Positions 6,156 through 15,303 of a stretch of 64,000 bases of DNA are shown here, piece by piece. The translations under genes and the position numbers were made by a program. Position 1 is the stretch's first letter; every line of letters begins with the position of its first letter. Location of the stretch: positions 434,001 through 498,000 of the forward strand of contig NC_011529.1 in NCBI RefSeq assembly GCF_000018365.1, given 5' to 3'. Origin of the DNA: Thermococcus onnurineus NA1. GTDB lineage: Archaea; Methanobacteriota_B; Thermococci; Thermococcales; Thermococcaceae. The notes below the pieces were generated by a model that saw nothing but the letters and a program-made list of their open reading frames with translations, searched no databases and was not told the DNA's origin.

Positions 6156-7496
6156 ATGACCGAGTTACTGAACAACAGGGAGTATAAGAAGGAGCAGCTC
6201 AAGAATCTGCTCAAAAAGATACACGAGGGAGAAGATGTAAACAAGCTGAAGGCCGAGTTTAAGGCAGCCTTAAGTAGCATCTCCCCCCTTGAAATCCCGC
6301 TCATCGAGCAGGAGCTGGTGAAGGAAGGCATCTCCGCCAAGGAGATAGCCAAGATGTGCGACATCCATGTCGAGCTCTTCCGCGAGGCAGTTTCGGGTAC
6401 TGACGAGCTCGAAGAGAAGGATCTTCCAGAGGGACATCCGCTCAGGACTCTCTACGAGGAGAACAAGGAGATAATGAAGGACGCCGAAATGCTTAACCTT
6501 TACGCCTCGACACTGGTCAACACCAAGGACGAGCGCATGAGGAAAGAAATCCTCGGCGTTCTGGAGGAGATAGTGGGCAACCTCAGGAAGGTCGGTTTCA
6601 CGCACTACAATCGCGAGGAGATGCTTACGTTCCCGTACATCGAGAGAAGGGGTCTAACTGCAATAGCCACTGTCCTCTGGACAAAGCACGACGAGATAAG
6701 ATTCATGATTAAGCGCCTTGCTGAACTTCTAGCGGGAAGAGAAGAGATGTCTTGGGAGGAATTCGTGGAGAAGTTCAAGGCCAAGGCAAGTGAGACCTCA
6801 TTCGCCCTTAGTGACATGGTCTTCCGGGAGAACAACATTTACTATCCGACCCTCAAAGCCCTCCTCACGGAGGGAGAGTGGAAGGCCATCCGCCAGCAGG
6901 AAGACGAGATTGGCTATTACAAGGTGAACCCTCCCATGTGGGATCCCGGTGAGAATGTAAAGCCGCTTCACCCATGGGAGATTGATCCCGAGCTGAGCGT
7001 TGAACAGCTCCTTGAGCTTCCAAAGGAAGTTCAACAGGCCCTGAAGGGTCAACCTCTGGAGTTTGACAAAGCTGAACTCAAACGTGAGGGCGACATAGAC
7101 CTTGGAACCGGCTACGTTAACGTCGAGGAACTCAAGGCAATATTCGAGGCCCTTCCGGTTGATGTGACCTTCATAGACAAGGACGACCGCGTGAGGTTCT
7201 TCTCACCGGGCGAGAGGATATTCGTTAGGACCCCTTCCGTGCTCGGAAGACCTGTCCAGCTCTGCCATCCGCCCAAGAGCGTCCACATCGTGAACAAAAT
7301 CCTCAAGGCCTTCAAAGAGGGCAGGAAGAAAGAGGCCACCTTCTGGATACGAATGGGGCCGAAGTATGTTTACATCAAATACGTGCCGCTGTTCGATGAG
7401 AACGGCAACTACCTCGGGACGCTGGAGATGACTATGGACATAGCAGAGTATAAAAAGATTGATGGCGAAAAGAGACTGCTTGACTGGAGGGATTGA
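6156..7496 (+). CDS. DUF438, hemerythrin-like and PAS domain protein
   Basis: 446 residues with three parts. DUF438 spans about 1-75 (SSISPLEIPLIEQELVKEGIS, AKMCDIHVELFREAV). A hemerythrin-type helical domain spans about 85-230, with conserved His/Glu (GHPLRTLYEEN, THYNREEMLTFPYIE, LWTKHDEIR) that could bind a di-iron centre. A C-terminal PAS domain spans about 320-440. Proteins of this build are linked to NO/O2 response or Fe-S repair in bacteria. ATG 6156 is chosen because AAGGTGA lies 5 bases before it; an upstream in-frame ATG at 6129 lies inside the operator palindrome and is unlikely. A cupin gene follows after 1 base. No kinase or output domain is present, so it may sense or buffer a ligand rather than signal directly. 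Confidence 0.85.
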   Translation: MTELLNNREYKKEQLKNLLKKIHEGEDVNKLKAEFKAALSSISPLEIPLIEQELVKEGISAKEIAKMCDIHVELFREAVSGTDELEEKDLPEGHPLRTLYEENKEIMKDAEMLNLYASTLVNTKDERMRKEILGVLEEIVGNLRKVGFTHYNREEMLTFPYIERRGLTAIATVLWTKHDEIRFMIKRLAELLAGREEMSWEEFVEKFKAKASETSFALSDMVFRENNIYYPTLKALLTEGEWKAIRQQEDEIGYYKVNPPMWDPGENVKPLHPWEIDPELSVEQLLELPKEVQQALKGQPLEFDKAELKREGDIDLGTGYVNVEELKAIFEALPVDVTFIDKDDRVRFFSPGERIFVRTPSVLGRPVQLCHPPKSVHIVNKILKAFKEGRKKEATFWIRMGPKYVYIKYVPLFDENGNYLGTLEMTMDIAEYKKIDGEKRLLDWRD

Positions 7497-7497
7497 A

Positions 7498-7809
7498 ATG
7501 ATTGTTGTCAATGTTGAAAATGCTGAGATGATGGAGAACCCACATGGTGTCGATGTCAGAAAGCTAGTCGCGATGGAGAAGGCTCAGATATTCCACATCA
7601 CACTGAAGCCGGGTGAGGCTCTCAAAAGGCATGCAACGCCAGTGGATGCCTTTATCTACGTCATCAAAGGAAAGGGCATTGTGGAAGTTGGCGACGAGAG
7701 GGCGGAGGTTAAGAAAGGAAGCCTTGTATACCTGCCGAAGGACGTTCCCCACACGGTTTCTAACTCTGGGAGCCTAGAGATGGCGTTCCTTGTTATTAAG
7801 GTGGTGTGA
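7498..7809 (+). CDS. Small cupin-domain protein
   Basis: 103 residues, a single beta-barrel cupin_2 domain. Motif 1 is reduced (KPGEALKRHATPVDAFIYVIKGKG) and motif 2 is KGSLVYLPKDVPHTVSN. At least two metal-candidate histidines remain (HATP and PHT). GGAGGGA precedes the ATG, which sits 1 base after the DUF438 stop. The next gene starts immediately after its stop, so the three are probably one transcript under the palindrome-controlled promoter. The substrate is unknown; small cupins bind metals, sugars or small acids. Confidence 0.8.
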   Translation: MIVVNVENAEMMENPHGVDVRKLVAMEKAQIFHITLKPGEALKRHATPVDAFIYVIKGKGIVEVGDERAEVKKGSLVYLPKDVPHTVSNSGSLEMAFLVIKVV

Positions 7810-8889
7810 ATGATTAGAGGAAACCCGGAGATATTCAGAAGGCGTGTGGAGAGGTTCCAGAAACTGCTCCGGGAGAACGAGATAGATGGTGCTGTCATAA
7901 GGACACTCTCCAGCTTCATCTACTTCACCGGCACCAAATGGCTCCGTCCGAGCCTCTTCATCCCTGCCGAGGGCGAACCATTAGTTTACGTTGTCAAGGG
8001 AGAGGCGGAGCTTTTCAAAAGAAAGAGCTGGATAGAAAATGTCGTCGAGTTCCAGAAGGTCGAGGACCTTATGGCTGGTGTTGTGAGCTGGATACATCGC
8101 AACGGCATGGAGCGTGTCGGTCTTGAGTTCGGCATTGAAAGGGACGCATATCTCATATTCCTCAAGATATTCGAGCGTCTCAATCCAACGGTTGAGATAG
8201 TGGATATCCTTGATCTCACGATGGGCCTCAGGATGATAAAGGATGAATGGGAGCTCGACAATATCAGGAAAGCTGGAAAGATAGCCCAGAAGGGTATGAA
8301 GGTTTCAGAGGATGTTATAAAGCCTGGCATGAGCGAGCTCGAGATAGCGGCCGAGGTTATGCGCGAGCTCATGCTCAACGGCTCTGAGGATCCAAAGGTC
8401 TACGTTTCAACGACACCGAGGGCACATGCCGAACCCTTCCGCGACCTCAAGGTTCCCGAGAACGGGGTTGTTACCGTCGTTATAGGTGCCGACTGGAACC
8501 ACTACTATGCCAATATGGCGAGGACTTTCGTGATTGGAGACCCTGGTGAGAGTGTAAAGAAGGCAATCGAGGTCAAGGAAGAGGCCTACAAGCTGGCGCT
8601 TGAAGAGACTCGGATTGGTGTCCCTTTAGCTTCCGTGGAGAAGAAGCTTGCGAATTTCTTTAAGGAGCGGGGCTTCGATGATGCTTACATAGCTGGCTAC
8701 ACCCACGGAGTCGGTCTGTTAATCGAGGAACCGCCGATAACGACCATCGTCGTCCCACAGAGGGCCGCGAAGGTACAAGAGAATATGGTTCTCACAATAA
8801 TCCACCCGCCGCTCATGATTCCACAGGGCACTATAAAGCACGAGGACACTTACATAGTAAAGAAAAACGGTCTTGAGAGGGTCACCTAA
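7810..8889 (+). CDS. M24 (Xaa-Pro dipeptidase/creatinase fold) homolog lacking metal ligands
   Basis: 359 residues: a creatinase N-terminal domain (about 1-135) and a pita-bread M24 domain (about 140-359). Compared with prolidase, the first Asp of the usual DxGA strand is Val/Ile (VTVVIGADWNHY), the second Asp is Asn (YANMART), and the Glu of the usual EPG motif is His (TIIHPPLM). The central His (YTHGVGL) and the last Glu (KHEDTYIV) are kept. A two-metal peptidase is therefore unlikely. It may be a metal-independent hydrolase of the creatinase type or a non-catalytic binder. It starts right after the cupin stop and overlaps the convergent Lrp gene by 4 bases. Confidence 0.8.
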   Translation: MIRGNPEIFRRRVERFQKLLRENEIDGAVIRTLSSFIYFTGTKWLRPSLFIPAEGEPLVYVVKGEAELFKRKSWIENVVEFQKVEDLMAGVVSWIHRNGMERVGLEFGIERDAYLIFLKIFERLNPTVEIVDILDLTMGLRMIKDEWELDNIRKAGKIAQKGMKVSEDVIKPGMSELEIAAEVMRELMLNGSEDPKVYVSTTPRAHAEPFRDLKVPENGVVTVVIGADWNHYYANMARTFVIGDPGESVKKAIEVKEEAYKLALEETRIGVPLASVEKKLANFFKERGFDDAYIAGYTHGVGLLIEEPPITTIVVPQRAAKVQENMVLTIIHPPLMIPQGTIKHEDTYIVKKNGLERVT

Positions 8890-9347
8890 AACACCCTTGC
8901 GTAGCCCCACTTCCGGACGCTCGTCAGGATTGATGTTTCCGTGCTCCTTATTCCCTCGATCTTTCCCAGCTTTTCTATTAGAAAGCTCTCCAGCTCCTGC
9001 AAATCCTTCACCGTTACCTGCATGAGTATGTCGTGCGCTCCTGTGGCTATGCCGAGAACATCAACTTCAGGCAGCTTGCTTAGCTCTTCCGCTGCTTGCT
9101 TTATTTTGTTTGGCTCGATGTCAACGGCTATGAATGCCACTATGTTATAGCCCGCCTTGAATGGGTTTATCAGTGCCGCGAACTTTCTTATGATTCCCCT
9201 TTCCAAGAGCTTCTTCACGCGGAGCCTTACCGTCGACTCAGGTACTCTGAGCCTCCTCGCTATCTCCGAGTAGCTCGCCCTCCCGTCCTCCTGGAGGATG
9301 TGGAGTATCATCCTATCGAGTTCGTCAAGGTGTTCATTCTCCCGCAT
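8886..9347 (-). CDS. Lrp/AsnC family transcriptional regulator
   Basis: 153 residues. An N-terminal winged helix (about 8-58; ILQEDGRASYSEIARRLRVPESTVRLRVKKL) is followed by a RAM/ACT-like ligand domain (about 70-145; IVAFIAVDIEP, GAHDILMQVTV). AGGTGG lies 8 bases before the ATG and a TATA-like CTTAAG about 40 bases upstream. It is divergent from the class III aminotransferase at 9467, about 120 bases away, and so probably controls that gene in response to an amino acid. The assignment of target is inference. Confidence 0.9.
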   Translation of the reverse strand: MRENEHLDELDRMILHILQEDGRASYSEIARRLRVPESTVRLRVKKLLERGIIRKFAALINPFKAGYNIVAFIAVDIEPNKIKQAAEELSKLPEVDVLGIATGAHDILMQVTVKDLQELESFLIEKLGKIEGIRSTETSILTSVRKWGYARVF

Positions 9348-9466
9348 TATGCAACCACCTATTCTGTCAATTCGACATTAAGGTCTTAAGCTTTTCTGCG
9401 AATTCACCAAAATTTGGGCGAAATTACTATTAATTCTACAACGTGTATAGCATTGGAGGCGAGATT

Positions 9467-10798
9467 ATGGAGAGGGATGAAATAATCATGAGGTATTCAA
9501 GGGTATTTCCCAAGGCAGCGCGCGTTACCTACGCCCCTATAGTCGGAGTGAGGGCTGAAAACGCCAAAGTGTGGGACATCGAGGGGAGGGAATACATAGA
9601 CTTCCTGAGCAACGCTGCTGTCCAGAACGTCGGCCACAACAACCCGCGCGTCGTGAATGCCGTTAAAGAGCAGGCCGATAGGCTGATTCACTTCACCTTC
9701 ATCTACGGCTTTCCAGTCGAGCCCCTGCTCTTGGCAGAAAAGCTCGCCGAGATTTCCCCCATAGAGAATCCTAAAATCTCCTTTGGTCTCAGCGGAAGCG
9801 ATGCCAACGATGGGGCAATAAAGTTCGCGAGGGCCTACACTGGGAGACGTCACATCCTCAGCTACCTAAGGAGCTATTATGGGGCAACGTATGGGGCGAT
9901 GAGTGTCACCGGTTTGGAACTTGAGGTCCGCTCCATCGCAGGAGAGCTAAGTGAAGTTCACTACATTCCTTACCCAAACTGCTACCGCTGTCCCTTTGGC
10001 AAGGAGCCGAGGACCTGCCACATGGAGTGTGTTGAGTATCTGAAAGAGAAGTTTGAGGGAGAGGTTTACGCAGAGGGAACGGCTGCACTCTTTGCCGAGC
10101 CCATACAAGGCGACGCCGGGATGGTAGTGCCGCCGGAGGGCTACTTCAAAAAAATCAAGCGCATCCTCGATGAGCACGGCATTCTCCTCGTGGTGGACGA
10201 GGTGCAGAGCGGACTGGGTAGGACTGGAAAGTGGTTCGCGATAGAGCATTTCGGCGTTACGCCGGATATAATAACCCTCGCTAAGCCCCTCGGTGGCGGC
10301 TTACCTATAAGTGCGATAATCGGAAGGGCCGAGATAATGGACTCCCTGCCACCGCTCGGCCACACCTTCACGCTGAGCGGCAACCCAGTGGCGAGCAGAG
10401 CGGCCTTGGCAGTCATCGAGGAAATCGAAGAGAAAGATCTTCTTAGGAGAGCCAAAAAGCTCGGAAAGTATACGAAAAAGCGTCTTGAGAAGATGAAAGA
10501 GGAGCATGAACTCATCGGTGATGTCAGAGGGCTTGGACTGATGCTCGGCGTTGACCTCGTCAAGGACAGGGATACTAAGGAGAGGGCCTATGAGGAGGCA
10601 AGAAAAGTTGTATGGCGCGCCTACGAGCTCGGCCTTGTTTTGGCGTTCCTCCAGGGCAATGTGCTGAGGATCCAGCCGCCACTAACGATAGAGGAAGATG
10701 TGCTTGAAGAAGGTTTGAACAGGCTGGAGCAGGCGATAGCCGACGTCGAGGAAGGTAAGGTTCCAGATGACGTTCTTTCAAAGGTGCAGGGATGGTGA
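9467..10798 (+). CDS. Class III PLP-dependent aminotransferase (possible amino acid racemase)
   Basis: 443 residues, fold type I class III (ornithine/GABA aminotransferase) family. Visible blocks are [19 protein letters not shown], the PLP Asp in [13 protein letters not shown], and the Schiff-base Lys in [13 protein letters not shown] family-specific Cys-rich insert is present ([20 protein letters not shown]). Pyrococcus members with this insert include enzymes acting as amino acid racemases or broad-specificity omega-aminotransferases, so the exact substrate is uncertain. ATG 9467 follows GGAGGCGA by 5 bases; an upstream open frame lacks a binding site. The divergent Lrp regulator supports a role in amino acid metabolism. 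Confidence 0.85.
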   Translation: MERDEIIMRYSRVFPKAARVTYAPIVGVRAENAKVWDIEGREYIDFLSNAAVQNVGHNNPRVVNAVKEQADRLIHFTFIYGFPVEPLLLAEKLAEISPIENPKISFGLSGSDANDGAIKFARAYTGRRHILSYLRSYYGATYGAMSVTGLELEVRSIAGELSEVHYIPYPNCYRCPFGKEPRTCHMECVEYLKEKFEGEVYAEGTAALFAEPIQGDAGMVVPPEGYFKKIKRILDEHGILLVVDEVQSGLGRTGKWFAIEHFGVTPDIITLAKPLGGGLPISAIIGRAEIMDSLPPLGHTFTLSGNPVASRAALAVIEEIEEKDLLRRAKKLGKYTKKRLEKMKEEHELIGDVRGLGLMLGVDLVKDRDTKERAYEEARKVVWRAYELGLVLAFLQGNVLRIQPPLTIEEDVLEEGLNRLEQAIADVEEGKVPDDVLSKVQGW

Positions 10799-10876
10799 TT
10801 TTAACAAGTTTTTGTCTATTTAGCTCATTTCCGAAAACTTTTTAAACAAATTTTGATACAGCTTGAGCGGGCTTCA

Positions 10877-12178
10877 ATGGAAGCTTGGGAGTTCGAAAGG
10901 AAGAAGGTTTTGAAGATTGGGATCGAGGATAGAGTTGAGCCCTCAAAAGCTTTGGTTTTTGGCCTTCAGCACGTTCTGGCGATGTTTGGAGCGACCGTCA
11001 CTGTTCCGCTGGTCGTGGGCGGTGCAATAGGTCTCAGCGGCGACCAGGTTGCCCTCATGATACAGGCGGTTCTTCTGACTATGGGTATCGCGACGCTCCT
11101 GCAGACAACGATAGGCTCGCGCTACCCGATAGTCCAGGGTTCGAGCTTTGCCTTCATCCCAGGGCTGATAGCGATAGGCTCAAGTATTGGCATGGCTGCT
11201 GTACAGGGTGCACTTATCGTGGGGGGCTTGATTGAGGCGGCTATAGGCTGGCTCGGTATAATCGGCAAGGTCAGAAAGCTCTTCACACCCCTCGTCACAG
11301 GAGTTACAATAATGCTCATAGGCTTCAGCCTGGCGGGCGTTGCCGTCAAGAACTTCCTCAACTTTTATGCCGACCCAAGCGGAAGCACCGTCGTGAGCTC
11401 CGTCATCGTCGCGGGGGTTACCTTCCTCACAACAGTGTTCGTCGCACTGAAGGCAAAGGGCAGCCTCAAAGCAATGCCCGTTGTCATAGGTGCCTTGGTG
11501 GGATACCTCGTCAGTATCCCCATAGGCCTAGCCAACTTCGACCTTGTGAAGAACCTTCCAGCATTCAGCCTGCCCAAGCTTCTTCCCTGGGGTGAGCCTA
11601 TATTTGATACGACGGCCGTTGTCATCCTGCTCTTCGCCTTCATGGTGAGCATAATCGAGAGCGTCGGCGACTACCATGCCATAGCGACCGTTACCGGCTC
11701 GGAAATAACGGAGAAGCACATAGCCCGAGGTATAGGCAGTGAAGGTCTGGCCTGCTCGATAGCCGGCCTTTTGGGGGCCTGCGGAACGACGAGCTATTCG
11801 GAGAACATAGGGGTCGTTGCCCTGACAAAGGTCGGGAGCAGGCACGTCGTTCAGGTCGGTGCAGTCATTCTAATCCTTCTGTCGCTGGTTCCCAAGTTTG
11901 CGGGGGTTCTGGCATCGATGCCGGCCCCAGTGCTCGGCGGTCTCACCCTGGCTCTCTATGGCATGATAAGCGTCACAGGGCTTAGGTTGATAACCGAAAA
12001 GGTCGAGCTCAACGACAGAAACACACTTATACTGGCTGCAGCTCTCGTAGCCGGCCTTGGAGCACCGCAGCTTCCGGCAGAATTCCTCGCCCACTTTCCG
12101 GAGATAGTTTCCAGCATACTTGAGTCAGGCATGGCGGTTGGAGCATTGACGGCAATAATCCTTGACAGGCTCCTTTGA
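10877..12178 (+). CDS. NCS2 family nucleobase (uracil/xanthine) permease
   Basis: 433 residues, highly hydrophobic, with about 12-14 membrane segments. NCS2 features are the Q-H block (FGLQHVLAMFGATVTVPLVVGG), SRYPIVQGSSFAFIPG, and the substrate-site ESVGDYHA followed by the GLLGACGTTSYSENIG loop. The family imports uracil, xanthine or related bases with a cation. The first in-frame ATG is 10877; a TATA-like CTTTTTAAAC at about 10838-10847 would give a nearly leaderless transcript, in keeping with the poor ribosome binding site. An in-frame TTG at 10853 is a less likely start. Substrate cannot be told from sequence alone. Confidence 0.88.
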   Translation: MEAWEFERKKVLKIGIEDRVEPSKALVFGLQHVLAMFGATVTVPLVVGGAIGLSGDQVALMIQAVLLTMGIATLLQTTIGSRYPIVQGSSFAFIPGLIAIGSSIGMAAVQGALIVGGLIEAAIGWLGIIGKVRKLFTPLVTGVTIMLIGFSLAGVAVKNFLNFYADPSGSTVVSSVIVAGVTFLTTVFVALKAKGSLKAMPVVIGALVGYLVSIPIGLANFDLVKNLPAFSLPKLLPWGEPIFDTTAVVILLFAFMVSIIESVGDYHAIATVTGSEITEKHIARGIGSEGLACSIAGLLGACGTTSYSENIGVVALTKVGSRHVVQVGAVILILLSLVPKFAGVLASMPAPVLGGLTLALYGMISVTGLRLITEKVELNDRNTLILAAALVAGLGAPQLPAEFLAHFPEIVSSILESGMAVGALTAIILDRLL

Positions 12179-12208
12179 TCTTTCAATTTTTGAGAAAAGA
12201 AAAAGGAA

Positions 12209-12793
12209 TTAGTAGATGGGACTCCTGTACGTTCCTCTGAACTCAAGCTCCTCAGGCATGTTGGAGAACGCTATTATCTGGTAGATTGCGGCAATTAGCA
12301 GCAGGATGCTGCCTATGAGTATTATGAGTGTTAACGCACCCCACCAGAGCCATTTGGCGGTCTTCTGGAACTCTTCTACCCCGGTTATTTCGTACATGAC
12401 CTCCCACGCCTGCTTCTGGAAGTATACTGCCAGTATAAACACGGCGATTATGAGTATGATGCCGAGCAGAACCATCCCTATACCGAATGTCTCATAGGGC
12501 TCATTCATGCCGCCTTTCGGCAGTGTTATTGCTCCAATCAAGATGAGAACTATTGCGAATACTACTCCTGCAATGGCCACAATGACGCTGTAGAGGTAAT
12601 ACTTGAAAGGCCTCTCATCACCAACCTTATCTCCGATTCCCTTCAGGGCGAGCAAGACCAGTATGAATGCAATCAGTGATAGCGTGCTTCCAAAGACGCC
12701 GATGTAGGGTATTGCTCCCATAAACGCCGCGACGAGCGCTAAGATTGATCCCCAGAGACCGAAGTTCTTTTCATTTCTGACGTCTATTGCCAT
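12209..12793 (-). CDS. DUF996 family membrane protein
   Basis: 194 residues with about five hydrophobic segments, typical of DUF996 (N-terminal WGSILALVAAFMGAIPYIG, then ALKGIGDKVGDERPFKYYLYS, which is the family signature). GGTGG precedes the ATG and a TATA-like GATTTTAAGA lies about 35 bases upstream. It converges with the permease, leaving about 30 bases between the stops. Function is unknown. Confidence 0.8.
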   Translation of the reverse strand: MAIDVRNEKNFGLWGSILALVAAFMGAIPYIGVFGSTLSLIAFILVLLALKGIGDKVGDERPFKYYLYSVIVAIAGVVFAIVLILIGAITLPKGGMNEPYETFGIGMVLLGIILIIAVFILAVYFQKQAWEVMYEITGVEEFQKTAKWLWWGALTLIILIGSILLLIAAIYQIIAFSNMPEELEFRGTYRSPIY

Positions 12794-12874
12794 AGAATTC
12801 CACCAAATTAATAACTCACGAACTTCTTAAAATCATTTCGAAAAAATGGCAAGAAATTAATGGGAAAAAGAGGT

Positions 12875-13573
12875 TCATTCTTTCTTTTCTTCTATCTTCC
12901 CAGCTTCCTTCTTCTCAGTGGGCTTTTCAACAGGCTTGGTATCATTCTTTTCCGCTGCTTTTGCGGCTGCCTTCTGAGCAGGCTTTGTCGGTGGCTTCGG
13001 CGGTCTGATGCCGTAGCCGAGTATCTTGAACTTCATGACCTCTCCGTCTCTCAGGTAGTAGGTGACCTCCTTCGTTTCCTTGTTGAACTCTATCTTCTCC
13101 ACCGGGAATCTGTAGTCGGGGAACTTCTCGTTTATCTCCCTGAACTTGTCTGGATGGATTGGAACCCAGTCAAAGAGCTCCAGCTCCTCGTCCTTCCACT
13201 CGGTGGTGAGGATGTAGTTCTCGATGAAGCCCAGCGCTCCAGGTGGACAGACGTCGACACAGAACTCACAGAAGGTACACCTGCCATAGTCTATCTTTGG
13301 ATGTGGCCTCTTCTCCATCTTGCCATCCACTTCTATCCAGGTCATCTCTATTGCCCTCGCCGGACATATCTGGCCGCAGAAGTTACAGCCGACACACTTC
13401 TTCCAGTCTAGGGTGTGGAATCCCCTGTAGTCCTTAGCTATCTGTACCCTCTCGTAGGGTATCTTGATAGTAACGGGCTTCTTGAAGAGGTACTTGAGGC
13501 CCATCCAGGGCTTGATGAATGATGGCTTCTTCCTGACTTTCTCCTCTGGGGCGACCTTAAAATCAACCTCCAT
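12875..13573 (-). CDS. mbxN: MBX subunit N: two-[4Fe-4S] NuoI-like ferredoxin subunit
   Basis: 232 residues. Two classical [4Fe-4S] motifs, CVGCNFCGQICP and CTFCEFCVDVCPPG, lie at about residues 60-115; they carry electrons from ferredoxin to the proximal cluster of the J subunit, as NuoI does in complex I. The last 45 or so residues are low-complexity Lys/Ala/Glu/Pro, probably disordered. ATG 13573 is chosen because AGGTG lies 6 bases before it; the in-frame ATG at 13579 would have no spacing. The start overlaps the mbxL stop. It is the last gene of the operon. Confidence 0.9.
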   Translation of the reverse strand: MEVDFKVAPEEKVRKKPSFIKPWMGLKYLFKKPVTIKIPYERVQIAKDYRGFHTLDWKKCVGCNFCGQICPARAIEMTWIEVDGKMEKRPHPKIDYGRCTFCEFCVDVCPPGALGFIENYILTTEWKDEELELFDWVPIHPDKFREINEKFPDYRFPVEKIEFNKETKEVTYYLRDGEVMKFKILGYGIRPPKPPTKPAQKAAAKAAEKNDTKPVEKPTEKKEAGKIEEKKE

Positions 13574-13578
13574 TTTCA

Positions 13579-14754
13579 TCACCTGTCAATGTCTGGTGGA
13601 CAGTTGTCAAGGCTCATCAATATCACGGGGACGTCGGCTATTCTTGCTCCAACCAAGAGCTGCTCGAGAACCCTGACTCCGTGGGCTATACTTGGGCCCC
13701 TTATCTGCACTCTGTACGGCTTGTGCTTTCCATCACTGACGACATAGGCACCAAAGTCGCCCTTCGTTGATTCCACGTGGGCAAATGCATCTCCAGCCGG
13801 AACCTTAAACCTCGGGAGATTCTTGAGCTTGGGATCTTCAACCTTATACGGTCCGCTCGGCGGTCCCATCTCGAGGAGCTGGTCGAGGATGTAAAGATCC
13901 TGCTCAAGCTCGAAGCGCCTTATCAAAGCCCTCGCGAGGGCATCGCCCTCCTTCAGGACGGGAACCTCGAAGTCGAGCTCTGGATAGAGCAGGTATGGAT
14001 CTGCCCTCCTCACGTCGTAGGGAACGCCGGTGGCTCTGAGGTTTGGCCCAGTGACGCCTTCGGCGAGGGCAAACTTCTTGTCCATCACTCCAATTCCCTC
14101 AAGCCTCCTGTGGGCAACGTAGTTCTCGAAGACAAGGTTGTCGAAGTCTGATAACTTGCTCCTGATGTACTCGACGGTGTCCTTGAGCTGGCGAAGCCAC
14201 TTGTCGCCCGGAATGTCCCTCCTGACACCGCCGGGGATGGTGTATATGTGATAGACCCTGGCACCGGTCAGTTGCTCGAAGAGGGCCATCAGCCTCTCCC
14301 TGTAGGCAGCAGCCCACTGACCGGCAGTGTAGACACCGAGCTTGAAGCTGAGACCCATTATCCAGAACAGATATGCGGAAACCCTCGCCATTTCGAGGAC
14401 GGTTGTTCTAATCCACTGAGCCCTCTCTGGAACCTCCCAGCCGATTATCTCATCAACGGCCATTGAGTATATTGCCTCGGGGACGTCTGGCTCTGGAACA
14501 CAGATTCTAAGGAGGAGCGCTATGTTCGTGTGCCACGGCCTGTACTCGGCGAGCTTCTCAAAGCCCCTGTGGAGGAAGCCGGGGTTGGCTATAGCCTTCA
14601 CAACCCTGTGACCGTCCATCTTGAGGATTATGCTGAAGTTCTCAGTAGCCATGTGCTGTGGGCCAAAGAACAACTCGTAAGTGTCCTTATCGATTGGGAG
14701 CAGATCCATCCCATTTTCTCTCGCTTCCCGAATGAGCTCATTCTGTGAAACCAT
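13579..14754 (-). CDS. mbxL: MBX subunit L: catalytic large-subunit homolog without NiFe ligands
   Basis: 391 residues, related to the [NiFe] hydrogenase large subunit and NuoD. The two CxxC pairs that hold NiFe are reduced to single cysteines: Cys85 in RICVPEPD and Cys385 in LDNCPPDIDR. Hydrogenase activity is therefore excluded. In MBX/MBS, the membrane-bound sulfane sulfur reductase of Thermococcales, reduction of polysulfide is thought to occur here next to the J-subunit cluster. ATG 14754 follows GAGGTGAGAG; a GTG three codons upstream lies inside that site. The K gene stops 10 bases earlier. Confidence 0.92.
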   Translation of the reverse strand: MVSQNELIREARENGMDLLPIDKDTYELFFGPQHMATENFSIILKMDGHRVVKAIANPGFLHRGFEKLAEYRPWHTNIALLLRICVPEPDVPEAIYSMAVDEIIGWEVPERAQWIRTTVLEMARVSAYLFWIMGLSFKLGVYTAGQWAAAYRERLMALFEQLTGARVYHIYTIPGGVRRDIPGDKWLRQLKDTVEYIRSKLSDFDNLVFENYVAHRRLEGIGVMDKKFALAEGVTGPNLRATGVPYDVRRADPYLLYPELDFEVPVLKEGDALARALIRRFELEQDLYILDQLLEMGPPSGPYKVEDPKLKNLPRFKVPAGDAFAHVESTKGDFGAYVVSDGKHKPYRVQIRGPSIAHGVRVLEQLLVGARIADVPVILMSLDNCPPDIDR

Positions 14755-14764
14755 AACTCTCACC

Positions 14765-15298
14765 TCAAATCACGTAGTTGTCCTTATCCTCATCGAACCT
14801 GTCGAGCAGCTTGTACTTCTTCTTCACGTAGGTCAGCATGTCGAAGTCCTTTCTGTGCGGGAAGAGCCCCTGCTCGGTATCGTCGAGGATCCACGGCATC
14901 TCCATCTTCTCATTGCCCTCGAAGTAGACTCCAAAGAAGTCGTGGGCGTCCCTCTCGTAGGTCTCAGCCACAGGGTAGATATCCTTGACGGTTGGCATCC
15001 TTGCCTTATCGAGATCCCTCGGAATCCGTGTTCTGACCATGGCGTGGGTTCTGTGGGTCACGCTCCACATCTGATAGATAAGCTCAAGCTCACCGTCGTT
15101 GGGCCAGTCGACGGTCGTTATCTGGAGCATGAGCTCGAAGTCGTTATCCCTGAGCAGCATGAGGAAGTCCCTTATCCTGTCTGCCGGAATGCTGAACTCA
15201 ATCCTCCGTTCGCGCCGCACCTTGCCCTCGGCGTAGGGGGCTTTTTCAAGGATTTTGTCAACGAGCATCTGCTCTCTCTCCCACTTAACTTCCCCCAT
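14765..15298 (-). CDS. mbxK: MBX subunit K: NuoC-like
   Basis: 177 residues, the 30-kDa/NuoC fold (FELMLQITTVDWP, then ERDAHDFFGVYFEGN, the family signature). It packs against L in the peripheral arm. The start at ATG 15298 follows GGAGGAGTGA and comes 5 bases after the mbxJ stop; the open frame continues upstream inside mbxJ without a better start. Confidence 0.9.
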   Translation of the reverse strand: MGEVKWEREQMLVDKILEKAPYAEGKVRRERRIEFSIPADRIRDFLMLLRDNDFELMLQITTVDWPNDGELELIYQMWSVTHRTHAMVRTRIPRDLDKARMPTVKDIYPVAETYERDAHDFFGVYFEGNEKMEMPWILDDTEQGLFPHRKDFDMLTYVKKKYKLLDRFDEDKDNYVI

Positions 15299-15303
15299 CT
15301 CGT

